Assembly: GCF_037975245.1 (NCBI RefSeq)
Contig: NC_092564.1
Span: 18,444,984-18,508,983, forward strand
DNA: 64,000 bases
Source: Apostichopus japonicus
Lineage: Eukaryota > Echinodermata > Holothuroidea > Aspidochirotida > Stichopodidae
Reading direction: 5' to 3'
The notes beneath the pieces were generated by a model. That model was not told the origin of the DNA and did not search any database. It worked only from the letters and a program-made list of their open reading frames with translations. The position numbers and the translations under genes are program-made. Shown here one piece after another: positions 12,001 through 21,286 of the stretch. The first letter of the stretch is position 1. Every line of letters begins with the position of its first letter.

Positions 12001-15000
12001 CAATGTAAACATATAACACATTAACACATAACACATATATCAATGTAAACATATAACACATATAACAGTAAACATATAACACACCTTCCATAGATGGTAA
12101 TTTGACAGTGCTGACCACACCTGCGTCACCCTGCATGATGGAGCCGTTAATGACTGGTATCACCAGAGCCTCTTGGGAGAGTCGAGCCAATAAATCAGTT
12201 TGGTAGTTAAACCTTCAATGAGACAGATAAACAGAACCAAAAAAATTTCTAACAGTTCCTCTTAAAGATATATCATTTATTTATACATGAGACAAATATG
12301 AAGAAACAACCCTACCAACACAAAACACATCCTTTGAATGATCCACAAATCTAGGGCAATGTTGAAGACCTTAAAAGCATATTGGCCAGCTTTAACAGAC
12401 TGCGCTTCTTTAGGTTAATAATTATCCAGGGACAGAGTTTAAATAATTTTATCAGTTCAACTGTCGGGCAATCTGTACTTTGATCTAAGCTTTCCTAAGC
12501 TGTAAAAGTTGGTCGTCACAAAAGAGTATGTGGGGTAGTAATATATTAAGCAATGTATGCAAGTGTACACAGAGGTGCCAAGAGCCCCCCCCATCTGACC
12601 CCAGGGACAATTATCTCAAGCAATACCTTTTGGGCACTCTTCCTGTTACATTAAGTATAATATAAAAGTGAGAATACACTATTCTTTATCGTATATATTC
12701 CCAGGCCCCTCAATATCTTCTGAACCCTAATTGACCCCAGGCCACTGAGCTATAGCCACCTCTGAACCCCTGTCCCCCCCCCACCCCCTCAACAGACCTG
12801 AGGATACAACTAGACATTGTAATTTACTGTTTCAATATATTATTCTACATTCAAGTTATTCAATACATTATCATCATAGATATATGTGACCAGAACATCA
12901 AGTTACTCTAACAACATCTGGTAAACTAACACACTTTTTTACCTTATCTCTAATCCTCAAACTATGATAATGTTATTTGAAGACGTTCCTTCTTCCACAA
13001 AGAAGTCTTCTGTGGGTAGTCTCGTTATGACCACGGTCTAACGTAAAGCCTTAATAATAGCTCCAACAGGTTTGCAAATCCTGAACTTAATGAGGAGAGG
13101 GTCTTAATGAAGTGACCCCTCAGGGTATCCCTGAGAAACTCTGTTCTCTGTGTGGTGTGAATTCACCCTCAATGGATCTCAAAGTTTCTCTAAGGTCTTA
13201 TGAACATGTTTCAACATTTACATAAGCATCCCACGTGGACTTGGTCACACATTCAGCTGTTTTGAGGAAACCTTTCATATTTTCCACTAGTTGCAGCAGG
13301 TTCTGAGCAAAGCCGTTATCATGATCAAGTAAGCATCTCAACGTTGGGCTTTGTAATTTCGAGGAGTTTTTGAAAAATACCTCGAATACTCTCTTGTTTT
13401 CCAGCGATTTCCCTCCTGTAAAAAAATTATGCTTTATTAAAAAAAAAAAAATTTAAATTTAAAAGAGCATTCTTCACTATAAAGTAGATACTTCTTTCAC
13501 TATGTAACCTACTTACCATTGGGCTTGCCAGTTGAAAAACTGGAAGGACGGATACAGCAGCCAGCCAAACTCGGACAAGAGCCCTTGAGCATCGACTGCA
13601 AAGTAGAAATTATCGCTGGGTGTCGTCTGAAAAGTCACGTTGATAGCCCCTTGTGATAGTCTAAGGTTTGGAAAGATAAATTGAAATAATTAAAGATGAA
13701 AATTTTATACTTCACTTTATGGCTTAGGGGCATAAATTAACTATGCTATCAATATTGGTAATGTCTAACACACTTTGAAAGTTGAACTGTCAAAGAGCAG
13801 TTTTTCTTCTTTTTTTTCTCCTGTTTTTGTTATTTATTTTTTATTGGTGAGCTCTTCATTCATTACTTCACAATATGGAGTCTACTGAATAGATTTACAG
13901 CACTGTATTTGCCCTTTTTCTGTAATTCCAGCATTACAGTTACGCTGATGTCATTAATAGGTTGGCTTCTTATGACTTCTTTTGCATACTGTACACGATT
14001 GCCAGCTCTGTACTTTTTACCATCAGCCAAAATTGCAATTCATAGAATATTTCTCAAATATCGAAACAAATATAAAGACAAGGTGAGGGGAAACCCTTCA
14101 GTCTGTACTTTCATGAATATGAAAGTACCAGCACATTTCTGAGTTACATTTGACATGATATGATCTCAGTTCCAAGAATTTTGTGGTTTGTTAAAGAAAA
14201 ACAAATATATTTAACCAGATGGCCAGTTGGCTTTGTGATTCCTTGCTGTATAATGTGCTCAAAATGACTAATGTAGAGTGCAAGTGAGTTAATTTTGTCC
14301 AAGAATTAAGTGAGAACCAGAAAAGAACAGAAATTTTCAGGTTTCATTTGCTACACTCCCATGTGGGCCATTAACCAATAATCCCTGGTAAGGATTTTAC
14401 ACTACAGATTTTTTATTCCAAAATGTTTCAATATCCAGTAAGAACAGTCTTCTTATGTGAAATGTAGACACATAGATTTATGGGCAAATGGAGATTTTCT
14501 TTTACCAACTTTGAGCTAGCAAATCAGCTCCTTCACCAACCATCATCCCTTTATTAATTGTTATTAATGAATGAGAGTTCCATGACATTGTTATATACTG
14601 TGAAATATTTTCACAACCTACTGCTAAAGCCAAAGTCATCTAGTATAAATCACAGAGGATAAAGGCCAATTCTAAGACCATATAGGATAACTTGTTGACC
14701 CCTTGAAGCTCAGCGTGAGGGTGAAAACTGATAAGGGCCACTTGAGTTTGTTTAAATCACCCAACAAAAGAGTATCAACTTTTTTAAGTAACTGAATTGA
14801 TTTAGTGGATGAGTTAGGAATTTACAAAGTTTTCAGACTTTGACCTATCTTGACCTTCACAGGATATGATCTTGTTCTTGTATAAGAATAAGATGAAACA
14901 GCATACCAACCATGAAATTTTTGAGTTACTGTGTTTACAAGTACGTGTCACATACACACACACACACCTTAGCAGGCATAAATGCTATTACCATCACACA

Positions 15001-18000
15001 GATTCCTTATGCCTCTCACTCGGAACACAAAAAAAAACCAAGACAATCTCATTGGATATATGAGATATGATGGTACCTGTAGAAGTAAAGGCATTGTCCC
15101 TGACTGACCGACTGACTGACCGACCATCTTTTACATGCCAACTTTTCTTACACAATGAACATCTGCCAGTTGAATATTTTGAGAACCTTTTTACAAAGAA
15201 GTTGTTTAAATTACAACCCTACCTGTCCAATAGTTCCTTGTCCCATGGTATCATGCTGGCAGGAATGCTAGGTGGGGTGAAGCACTCATCATCCACACAG
15301 TTCATATCATCCACCGGGTGGCCTGACTCTGCGTAAACTAACACTCCTATCGCTCCGGAGCTTTCCATTGCGTTGACCTGAAAAGTTCACCATTATAACA
15401 ATCATAATAATATTTGACTTTTTATATAGCGCGGTATACCAGCGATTAGGTCTCAAAGCGCTTTACAGATGTTATATAACACCTGGTCAATGATAACCTG
15501 TCCCAGAGACAATCCCTCCAGGCTGCAGCAATTAAATACTGCGCCCAATGACAAGTTACCTCACAGGTACCCATTATACCCCTGGGTGGAGAGAGGAAAG
15601 TGAGATAAAGCATCTTGCCCAAGGACACAATGTAATGAACTAGGCAGGAATCGAACCAGCAATCCTTGGATCACAAGTTTGACGCCTTAGCCAATTGGCC
15701 ACCATGCTGTCAACATTATAGTTGGATGAATAATTCATACAAAAACATCAATTATCAAAAATAGTTTAAGCTGTTTGTTTGAAGTTGCTATACAATCAGA
15801 GGTTTATTTAGCATGGATTAAAAATTGAGGATCTCTGGGTATTTGTGGGTAATGTCTCATAATGGCCAATCAAGACAAAGCAGATTCAGTATTAAACTTG
15901 CTATTTAAGTAACATGTCGCAAGATTTATTGGATATTTGGCCTGTGCAGACAATGTGTATGAATGATTTTAATGTTATAAAGATAAACATAAACAGTTTT
16001 CAGCTCAATCGCCATAACGACATGATCTTCATTCTGCTCTTGACAGTTTTTACAAAGTGACATCCAAATCTTGAAAAATCATATATATTTGTCAAACCAG
16101 ATGCTTATTAAGTGGTTTTGACCAAAAGACTTAAAAGAATTCCACCAATTTTGTGTTCAGCTATCAACTTCAGCCAATAGAATATGTCCCTCTAAGAGGC
16201 AGTGAGTAAAGCATGGGAGCTCTAGTACAGTCATGAAATGTTAAACAAGTTGCAACTTCATTTACCAGCATATATAGCAAAATTGGAACTACTGTCAGAT
16301 AATGCAAGGTTTAAGGCATTGAAGATTCGCCCCAAACCGCGTGTGGCCATCTGAAAAAGTTAACTTTCTGTTGCTTGCAAGTGACGTTTTGTGCGTGTCG
16401 CTACAAAATGCAGACAGTAATGAATGTGATACCTTGTTATCTTTAGCTGGACCTGAGATGTCCATCGCTGTATCATTAGTATACTGTGCTGTGGGTATTG
16501 ACCGCAGCTGTATGTACTGACTGTACACTAGTGTTCTAATTACCGATGGTAGCAAGCTGTGTGTGTATTTGCTGGGATTGATGGTGGTGTTTAACACTTC
16601 TGTAATACACCTCATGCAAAACTAGGTCAGATTACCGGCATTAGACGTTTCTTTTTGCGCGAAGCTTCACACCCTTTAAAGGACATCACAGTATTTCCTG
16701 CAACTGTGGTAGAATGTACAATATCTATTGGTCACTTTCAAGTGTTCACATTTATGGAGATTTTATCTTGAAAGTTGAAGACAGCTCAACATCTGGGAAT
16801 ACTATTGCCAGTCAAAGTTGCCCCATGATGTTGTTTTTTTTTTAATGTGTCTGTATGAATTTTAATAGGCTAACATTTGGAGTCAATAGTCTATAAATAA
16901 CCTGCAAAGGAGAAGTTTTTATAAGGCAGACTAAAATGTGATTGATAATTTCAGCATACTTCCTTCCTCGTAGGCACACATACATGTAGTATATACTTAT
17001 GATACAGGAAATCACTTTCTTATGTTTCGCACAGAGAAAGATGTTCTTTAATGTGATGGTTTGACAAGTGCGTTGTACTTCTAAGTGACATAGCACTGAA
17101 GTACAAAAATATGTCAAATGACTCACATCATTTTAAATGCAATGTCATTAAACTTGCAAGAAAAATTGTGTAGCGATGCAATTACTTAGTCATATTCAAA
17201 TGTGTCTTGAATTTATTGAAAATGAATTTCATAAGAAATAGGATTTCAAGCAATACAGCATTCAGTTTTCCATCAAGCTTTTTCATGCTTCTTCATATTT
17301 TACATAGCTAATATTTGATACAGTTAAAATTCATAAATAAGCTTTTATAAATTCCATAAAGACAAAAAGAAAGAACCAGCTCCCAGCTAGGTGGTTCCCT
17401 TGTCTGTTTGCCTAGATGTTCGTAGAGTACGGCCGAGCTGCTACTAAAGGGGACGGGGGGGGGGGGGGATATACATATTGCTGACATGACAAGCCAAAAC
17501 AGGATGGCAAGTTGCCTTTTATATTTTCTTTTTTTGCGAGGTTTCTTTCATTCTTCCTTTGAAAATAGCAGGACATAAAACTTTGTGATATTTAGAAATT
17601 GTTCTAGCAGCATGCTGTTGATAATAAACCTGAACTGGGTCATCTCAGATTTATAACCGAATCCATGAATGCTACACAGCAGAAGACAACTCAAATGTGA
17701 AAAATCAGAACACACATTCCTTCCACAAAATTGTGACTTCCAGACTGATATCGCAAATTCACAAACAAGTTTTCATTGTTACAGGTTTTACCATCATCTC
17801 TGTCGGAACGGTGTGAAAATGATAGGTTTGTCTCCAGAGTTATGTTTTGTAGATTCGGGCTGAAGCTACTGTACTATGGAAGGGAAGGAGGGATGTACAT
17901 ATTACTGACATGAAAAGGCAAACCAAGATCGCAAGTGACGCTGTGGGAATATTACTGCTCCCAGAATTTAATTGTACTGTATTATTTCTAGTTTTCTACC

Positions 18001-21000
18001 TTCTTAGAGTAACTGCAGCCTCCTGCTTGCACCAGTGCAATCTTCTTGTTGACCGTTGCGTTTATTGAGCAGCCACTGAACGCATGTATGACCTCGTTCG
18101 ATTGGTTCTTGAAGACAGACTCGGGTGACGGTAGCCAATCGTATCTTGAGTCCAGTCTCTTCAGGATGAGGGGAGGTTTGAGAGCATCATCTGGGTACCA
18201 AATGATATCATAAATGACCAAAAAAACATTATCACTATAAAAATACCCTGCAGACAACGGCAAATTACACATAACGAATCTTACTGAACAAATTATCTAA
18301 AATTTAAAAAAATTATTTATTTTTTTATGATAAAAAAGTGCTATATAATATTCTGCAGAAAGTTGTTGTCATATTTTGATAAATTTTCAACAGTTTTCAT
18401 TAAATTCATGATAAAAAGGAATCTTGTGAAAGAATTATTTGTTGAATGTCTTCTTCAGAGACTAACAGAACAAACACATACCAAGGATACTGTGTCCTTT
18501 AGTCTGTTTTATCAGTTAACCTGTTAAAAGTTAAATGTTAAAAGATCTTAGTAGGATCAAAACGTCAGGCCCTCTTACTTTTCATTATAAACATACACAG
18601 GATTTTTTGCAGTAGACATTGTTAGTAGTTTTGTAAACAGTTTTGTATTCTCTCTTAAAATTGGTGTGAGGAAGTATTCCAGAATTGAAATACAAAGTTA
18701 TGGTCAGCTGGTATTTTGCAGAATGTGAACAACGAAACAAGTCAACTTTTAAATCAATATATTAATTATACCGTATTCTTCTCTATAAAGAAGTAGTTTA
18801 GCTCCAGAAATCTGAGATATATAATGACTCAACTGATCATGAATGACAAAGATAATGAATGGGAGGGGCTACACCGCAACACAGTGTTGCAACAAGTTGT
18901 ACTTTTTTTTTTAAAGACACTGTACAATCTGATGATGCAGAACCAGGAAGGAAGTGAAGACAAAATGAAAACGTTTTTACTATTACTCTAAATCTACCAA
19001 AATTTGCACTTGGTCTGATGAGTGGTGTATTGATATTAGACACGATTTGGTCTTTTTTGTGAATGAAATAATATACAGTATGTAATGTGTGGGACACAAA
19101 TCTTTGTTTTCTTGAGATTGAACCATTTACAACACTTTTGGGAAGGAGCGAGCAAAAATGGTTGTACTGTACCCATGTAGATCTCTGGGTCAGATGATGA
19201 GCCTGTACTGAATTATATGTGGATATTACTCTACATAGCAAAAACTATGCATAGTAGTACTGTAAAGTACCTTGCACTGTTAACAATAATGTCACATTCC
19301 ATTTAAATGTTAAATCTCTACCTTATTTTATATTAAATATGATAGTAAAGGTAGATGAACAAATTATTCTTTAATAACCCTGGCCATTAAAGTTTTACCT
19401 ACCATTATTGAAAACAGCTTGTGACAAGCCACAGCCATGATCTGAACAAGCATAGTCTCTAAAAGCAGCTGAAATCCAGTTGCCGACTTCATCAAGAGAC
19501 GTTATGACAAAGTGTGTGACGTCCAAAAGAGACTGGGATGCCTTCTTATTGGAGTAATATCTGCAATTTAACAATCACTCTTTTGTTTAATTGACATTTA
19601 AAGTTTACAAATTAAAACAATTGAAAAGAATGCAAAGTTACTGCATATATACATGTAATTTTCATAGTCAGCATCTTGGATGAACTATTTGTGACTAGTA
19701 GGTTCTATTTGAACTTATTAAAAAGTGTAATGATGTAACCGGCATTGAAAGGCACTTCTTAAATGCTTAGACACCAGCATTTAAGATCAAGCCTTTAGCA
19801 ATCGTCCAGTCTGACACTGTATTGGATGACTTGACCAATTGGGGGAGGGTAGGGAGAGGGGGAGGGGGAAAAAAATAACAACAAAATGGACAAATGCATG
19901 CACATGAATTGAAATCCAGTAATGACATATTTCCACTGTTTGTGCATGCTGAAGCAACTTTTTGAATACAGGTATAACAAAAAGCATCTACTGTAAACTG
20001 TATGTTAATTTTGAGGAAAGTGAGGAATGGGCGTGTAGACTATGACACTGATGAGAAACAGAGGCAGATTCCCAGGCTTAAAAAACTGAAAAAGATGCCA
20101 ATGTTATCCATATATTGTGCAAGCGTTCTAAATAGAGGAAACTTTGCCAATGGAAAGGGCTATTCTAAGATGCCTTTCCCAGGCCATTAATTTGATACAT
20201 ATTTGGCAAAGTGAACTTGCTAGTTCCTATTTCTTGCTAAGATCAATTGTGTTTATGATTGCTCAAGGCAAAGATAGGATGGGTAATGATTTGGTTGGGG
20301 AGGGAGGGAGGGAGGGAGGGAGGGAGAGGGGGCACTGGGGCAGAGATGAGATGTCGAGACGATGGGAATGATATAAGACACACATGATTCAACAAATACC
20401 CTTAGTCTACAGTCAAGGCTATAAAATAATACAGTGCAGATTAAAGTCATCAGTATTAGCCACATAATTTAGCATGTATTATACAAATGTTAGAATTTTT
20501 AAAAAAGTATTCTTCTGGCTCTCCTGACCCTACAAATTATTCATTAAAGTATATTCATATTTATATAAACAAATAAATGCCTCATTGAAGTCAACTAAAT
20601 TTTGCGACACCATTAGAATTCAATTTAGATATTTGTACAAAGTTTCACCATGAACAGCCCTTCTTGGTTACATTTAAGTTACATATAGGCCTAAGGCCAT
20701 TTGACTTTCTAGGCCTAGGCCTAGCATAGTTAAAGTTGATATTGAAGACACTATTGCTTATGTGATAACCTAATTTTAAAATAAGGCATGATATAATGTT
20801 TTTCACATCTTACTTCACTGCACTCTTTACTTGCTTTTGCATCCATTGTGCATCGGACAGGGGGTCGAGGCTTGTCGGTATCACCACCAAATGTGTGTTG
20901 TTTGGAAAGTCTTGTACCAAAGAATTCAAAGAATATTGCGAAGTCCATAGACATTCTAGGAAAGCAGACTTATTGTTGAAAGCATGGAATATAATAGAAG

Positions 21001-21286
21001 AGCCATCAAAGAGAGAGCTGGGGTACTTAATCGTGCCACCCAAGGTGAAGAGATTAAACGGCTGAGCCTCATTTCCTGGAGAGAGATCGTTTGGTTCATC
21101 ACTCAATGTGTGTAGCCCTTCTGCGAAATATTTCGCATTACCAAGATTACTGTCAGCAGTCTTGATGGTGTGATGCCAATCTTTCTTGTAGTTATTATCC
21201 TTCGAGGATATTCGAACGGTAATTCCACATGTACAGTGACTGAAGAGAACAAAAAGATGCAGAAAGTTCAGAAGTATCCACTTCAT
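5817..21286 (-). CDS. Secreted PA-domain / PNGase F-like peptide:N-glycosidase (11 coding exons)
   Basis: Joined coding exons in transcript order: 21286-20814, 19560-19403, 18190-18000, 15377-15223, 13660-13517, 12212-12085, 10431-10263, 9405-9251, 8089-7974, 7574-7448, 6076-5817. All have GT/AG borders and matching phases, giving 2076 nt and 691 residues. Residues 1-20 are a signal peptide; 20-210 are of unknown type; about 211-330 form a PA domain; about 417-530 resemble the N-terminal and 560-691 the C-terminal PNGase F domain. Bacterial PNGase F removes Asn-linked glycans. Its D60, E206, R248 and W251 appear to correspond to D444 (CPPWD), E582 (CGEFC), R631 and W634 (GRDGWC), with flanking cysteines kept. 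The E118 counterpart was not located. At least seven N-X-S/T sequons fit a secreted or lysosomal protein. Activity is inferred; a lectin-like or inactive role remains possible. Confidence 0.85.
6290..6310 (+). repeat. Short dispersed motif GTGATTCCTTGC
   Basis: AGCCGGCAGGCTTAGTGATT followed by CCTTGCC. Close relatives are at 14213-14246 (plus) and 53907-53938 (minus), where the core reads GCCAGTTGGCTTTGTGATTC. Fragments of one repeat family. Confidence 0.5.
6585..6622 (+). repeat. Repeat with three TGACCT half-sites spaced by 4 bp
   Basis: TGACCT occurs at 6596-6601, 6606-6611 and 6616-6621, an exact 10-bp periodicity (direct repeat, spacer 4). The same repeat unit, beginning TTTTCAGACTT, recurs at 6737-6767 and 14829-14856. 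Located in intron 10 of the PNGase F-like gene. Confidence 0.65.
6737..6767 (+). repeat. TGACCT DR4 repeat, second copy
   Basis: TTTTCAGACTTCTG is followed by TGACCT at 6752-6757 and 6762-6767, again with a 4-bp spacer. Same family as 6585-6622. Confidence 0.6.
7448..7574 (-). CDS. PNGase F-like gene, exon 10 (putative second catalytic acidic residue)
   Basis: Acceptor ATTTAAG, donor GCAG|GTAAGC. Encodes residues 564-605: VKIAAIITGHGSDENGCGEF, then CVTSHHFVVDES. The C580-G-E582-F-C584 motif matches the spacing of C204-x-E206-x-C208 in PNGase F. The 5' part of this exon is tandemly duplicated at 7671-7784. Confidence 0.85.
7530..7784 (-). repeat. Tandem duplication including part of exon 10
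   Basis: Copy 1, 7530-7653, spans the first 45 bases of exon 10, its acceptor and upstream intron. Copy 2, 7671-7784, repeats this with about 85-90% identity, a unit of about 141 bp. Copy 2 keeps an acceptor-like ATTTAAG and reads VKIVAIITGHGSDEKAVSVM, diverging before the CGEFC motif. Confidence 0.8.
7974..8089 (-). CDS. PNGase F-like gene, exon 9
   Basis: Acceptor CCGACAG, donor CAG|GTGAGT, leaving at phase 0. Encodes residues 525-563 (ALKPVTITPLFVGGTF, YNQKYHPINFTIPSD), the hinge into the PNGase F C-terminal domain. Confidence 0.85.
8430..9065. repeat. Minisatellite, about 104-bp unit
   Basis: Units begin GCACCCATGCCAACAA near 8521, 8609, 8715 and 8819 and as a diverged copy near 8923, with spacings of 88, 106, 104 and 104 bp. 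Each unit is two related halves containing GCATGCATGC, TGCACTGTGCATGCA and ACATACACACACTACATATG. The array lies in intron 8 of the PNGase F-like gene. It produces long open frames on both strands (Cys/His/Met-rich) that are shadows of the repeat, not genes. Confidence 0.9.
9251..9405 (-). CDS. PNGase F-like gene, exon 8
   Basis: Acceptor ATTTTAG, donor CCA|GTAAGT. Encodes residues 473-524 (RRIGRWLTDVTALLPLL, CNFTMKTVPWAAAWKP, NLRFSKT). Continues directly from ITPFRR across the intron. Alternating hydrophobic strands fit the jelly-roll fold. Flanked by a 64-bp minisatellite on its 5' side and the 104-bp minisatellite on its 3' side. Confidence 0.85.
9440..9745. repeat. Minisatellite, about 64-bp unit
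   Basis: Five diverged units start with GCTGGTTGTGTT-like sequence near 9442, 9505, 9567, 9632 and 9697, each followed by TAATGTAACACCTCCAACAA and GTAAGTACA. Located in intron 7, 35 bp upstream of exon 8's acceptor. Confidence 0.8.
10263..10431 (-). CDS. PNGase F-like gene, exon 7 (glycosidase N-domain, putative catalytic Asp)
   Basis: Acceptor ATTTCAG, donor AG|GTAGGG. Encodes residues 417-472: KFELDASLSCPG, EECPPWDHTVQLYVCC, LGRWITPFRR. From recalled PNGase F chemistry, C56-x-x-x-D60 aligns with C440-P-P-W-D444, making D444 the candidate catalytic residue. The RWITPF-R segment is a family signature. Confidence 0.85.
11530..11815 (+). pseudogene. LINE (L2/CR1-like) 3' end: pol C-terminus plus tail
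   Basis: The plus-strand frame to 11709 reads TYGEPCFARSAPQLWNSLP, LHLKTIQHVSTFQKELKTFL, ending NAYPFV. The APQLWNSLP...STFKxxLKTxL pattern is the C-terminal end of L2/CR1-type polymerases. The 3' tail has AGCGCTTCTAAGCAG, ATAAAAGCGCTTTACAAATT and a TTATTATTATTG end near 11812. Only the last 60 or so codons remain. The tail resembles that of the local SINE family. Lies in intron 6. Confidence 0.8.
11958..12082. repeat. AACATATAACACAT short tandem array
   Basis: Repeated AACATATAACACAT and TATCAATGTA units begin immediately intronic to the donor of exon 6 of the PNGase F-like gene. Confidence 0.7.
12085..12212 (-). CDS. PNGase F-like gene, exon 6
   Basis: Acceptor ATTGAAG has a poor polypyrimidine tract; donor GAAG|GTGTGT. 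Encodes residues 374-416 (FNYQTDLLARLSQEALVIP, NGSIMQGDAGVV). A short AACATATAACACAT tandem array begins directly inside the donor. Confidence 0.8.
13517..13660 (-). CDS. PNGase F-like gene, exon 5
   Basis: Acceptor CCTTAG, donor ATG|GTAAGT. Encodes residues 326-373 (INVTFQTTPSDNFYFAVDAQ..., ending NWQAQ plus two bases of a Trp codon). Aromatic-rich linker between the PA domain and the glycosidase region. The phase joins cleanly to 12212, giving ...QAQWFNYQ. Confidence 0.8.
14213..14246 (+). repeat. Dispersed motif GCCAGTTGGCTTTGTGATTC
   Basis: ACCAGATG precedes the 20-base core and CTTGC follows. The reverse-complement copy is at 53907-53938 in intron 5 of KANSL1. Confidence 0.55.
14829..14856 (+). 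repeat. TGACCT DR4 repeat, third copy
   Basis: TTTTCAGACTT is followed by TGACCT at 14841-14846 and 14851-14856 with spacer ATCT. Same family as 6585-6622, in intron 4. Confidence 0.6.
15223..15377 (-). CDS. PNGase F-like gene, exon 4 (second half of PA domain)
   Basis: Acceptor TTTCAG, donor ACAG|GTAGGG. Encodes residues 275-325: VNAMESSGAIGVLVYAE continues the PA fold (nA...GA.gvliy), followed by an acidic insert and PPSIPASMIP, matching the usual IP...I segment. A SINE in minus orientation lies about 40 bp upstream of the acceptor. Confidence 0.85.
15415..15713 (-). repeat. Nearly full-length tRNA-derived SINE
   Basis: On the minus strand: a tRNA-like head with A box (TGGCCAATTGGCTAAGG) and B box (GGTTCGATTCC), then ACATTGTGTCCTTGGGCAAG, then the body, then the tail AAAGCGCTTTGAGACC ... 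GGTATACCGCGCTATATAAA. The AGCGCTTT tail is shared with the LINE end at 11745-11812, as expected when a SINE borrows LINE machinery. It lies in intron 3, about 40 bp upstream of exon 4's acceptor. Confidence 0.85.
16308..16690 (-). repeat. Dispersed repeat, copy B, inverted relative to 5300-5695
   Basis: Reverse-complement match to 5300-5695 (see that entry). Identity is roughly 80-85% by eye, with small indels. Lies in intron 3 of the PNGase F-like gene. Together the two copies could fold the unspliced transcript over 11 kb. Confidence 0.8.
17440..17945 (+). repeat. Short direct duplication in intron 3
   Basis: GGGGATATACATATTGCTGA and CATGACAAGCCAAAACAGGA near 17465-17510 recur diverged near 17890-17935 as GGGATGTACATATTACTGAC and CATGAAAAGGCAAACCAAGA. 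The first copy follows a G14 run. Confidence 0.6.
18000..18190 (-). CDS. PNGase F-like gene, exon 3 (first half of PA domain)
   Basis: Acceptor TACCCAG is weak in pyrimidines; donor AAG|GTAGAA. Encodes residues 211-274. The end, IALVQAGGCSYSKK, is the classic PA-domain strand-turn (AL..RG.C.F..K) found in proteases and sorting receptors. Sequons NQS and NAT are present. Confidence 0.85.
18540..18575 (+). repeat. Stem-loop repeat motif, copy 2
   Basis: GATCTTAGTAGGATC at 18544-18558, then AAAACGTCAGGCCCTCTTA. Matches copies at 3296 and 29462. Confidence 0.6.
19403..19560 (-). CDS. PNGase F-like gene, exon 2
   Basis: Acceptor TTGCAG and donor G|GTAGGT; enters completing a Lys codon and leaves one base. 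Encodes residues 158-210, including YYSNKK, THFVITSLDEVGNW and CSDHGCG. The two cysteines spaced by four residues are probably a disulfide in the extracellular N-terminal region. Confidence 0.85.
20296..20332 (+). repeat. (GGGA)n microsatellite, G-quadruplex-prone
   Basis: About eight GGGA units. Runs of three G separated by A could form a G-quadruplex on the plus strand. Lies in intron 1 of the PNGase F-like gene. Confidence 0.85.
20686..20724. repeat. AGGCCTAGGCCT-type repeat
   Basis: TAGGCCTAAGGCC and TAGGCCTAGGCCTAG lie within 40 bp; a further copy is at 21828-21840. These palindromic GGCCTA units recur through the window (for example 26000, 41340, 62400). Confidence 0.5.
20814..21286 (-). 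CDS. PNGase F-like gene, exon 1 (signal peptide)
   Basis: Starts at ATG 21286-21284 and encodes residues 1-157. MKWILLNFLHLFVLFSHC is a typical signal peptide, with cleavage likely near CTCG. The strong donor GAA|GTAAGA ends the exon with two bases of a codon. A weaker in-frame GT (CAA|GTAAAG) lies 14 bases upstream. The remaining sequence has sequons NKS and NNT and no domain I recognise. Confidence 0.85.

Noticed and set aside
13376-13415. A 12-codon exon (WREIAGKQESIR) between exons 5 and 6 of the PNGase F-like gene
   Set aside because: Its exit phase does not fit the next exon, while exon 5 joins 12212 directly in frame.
18837-19241. 134-codon minus-strand frame in intron 2 of the PNGase F-like gene
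   Set aside because: No domain, no splice-site support, and composition like translated AT-rich intron.
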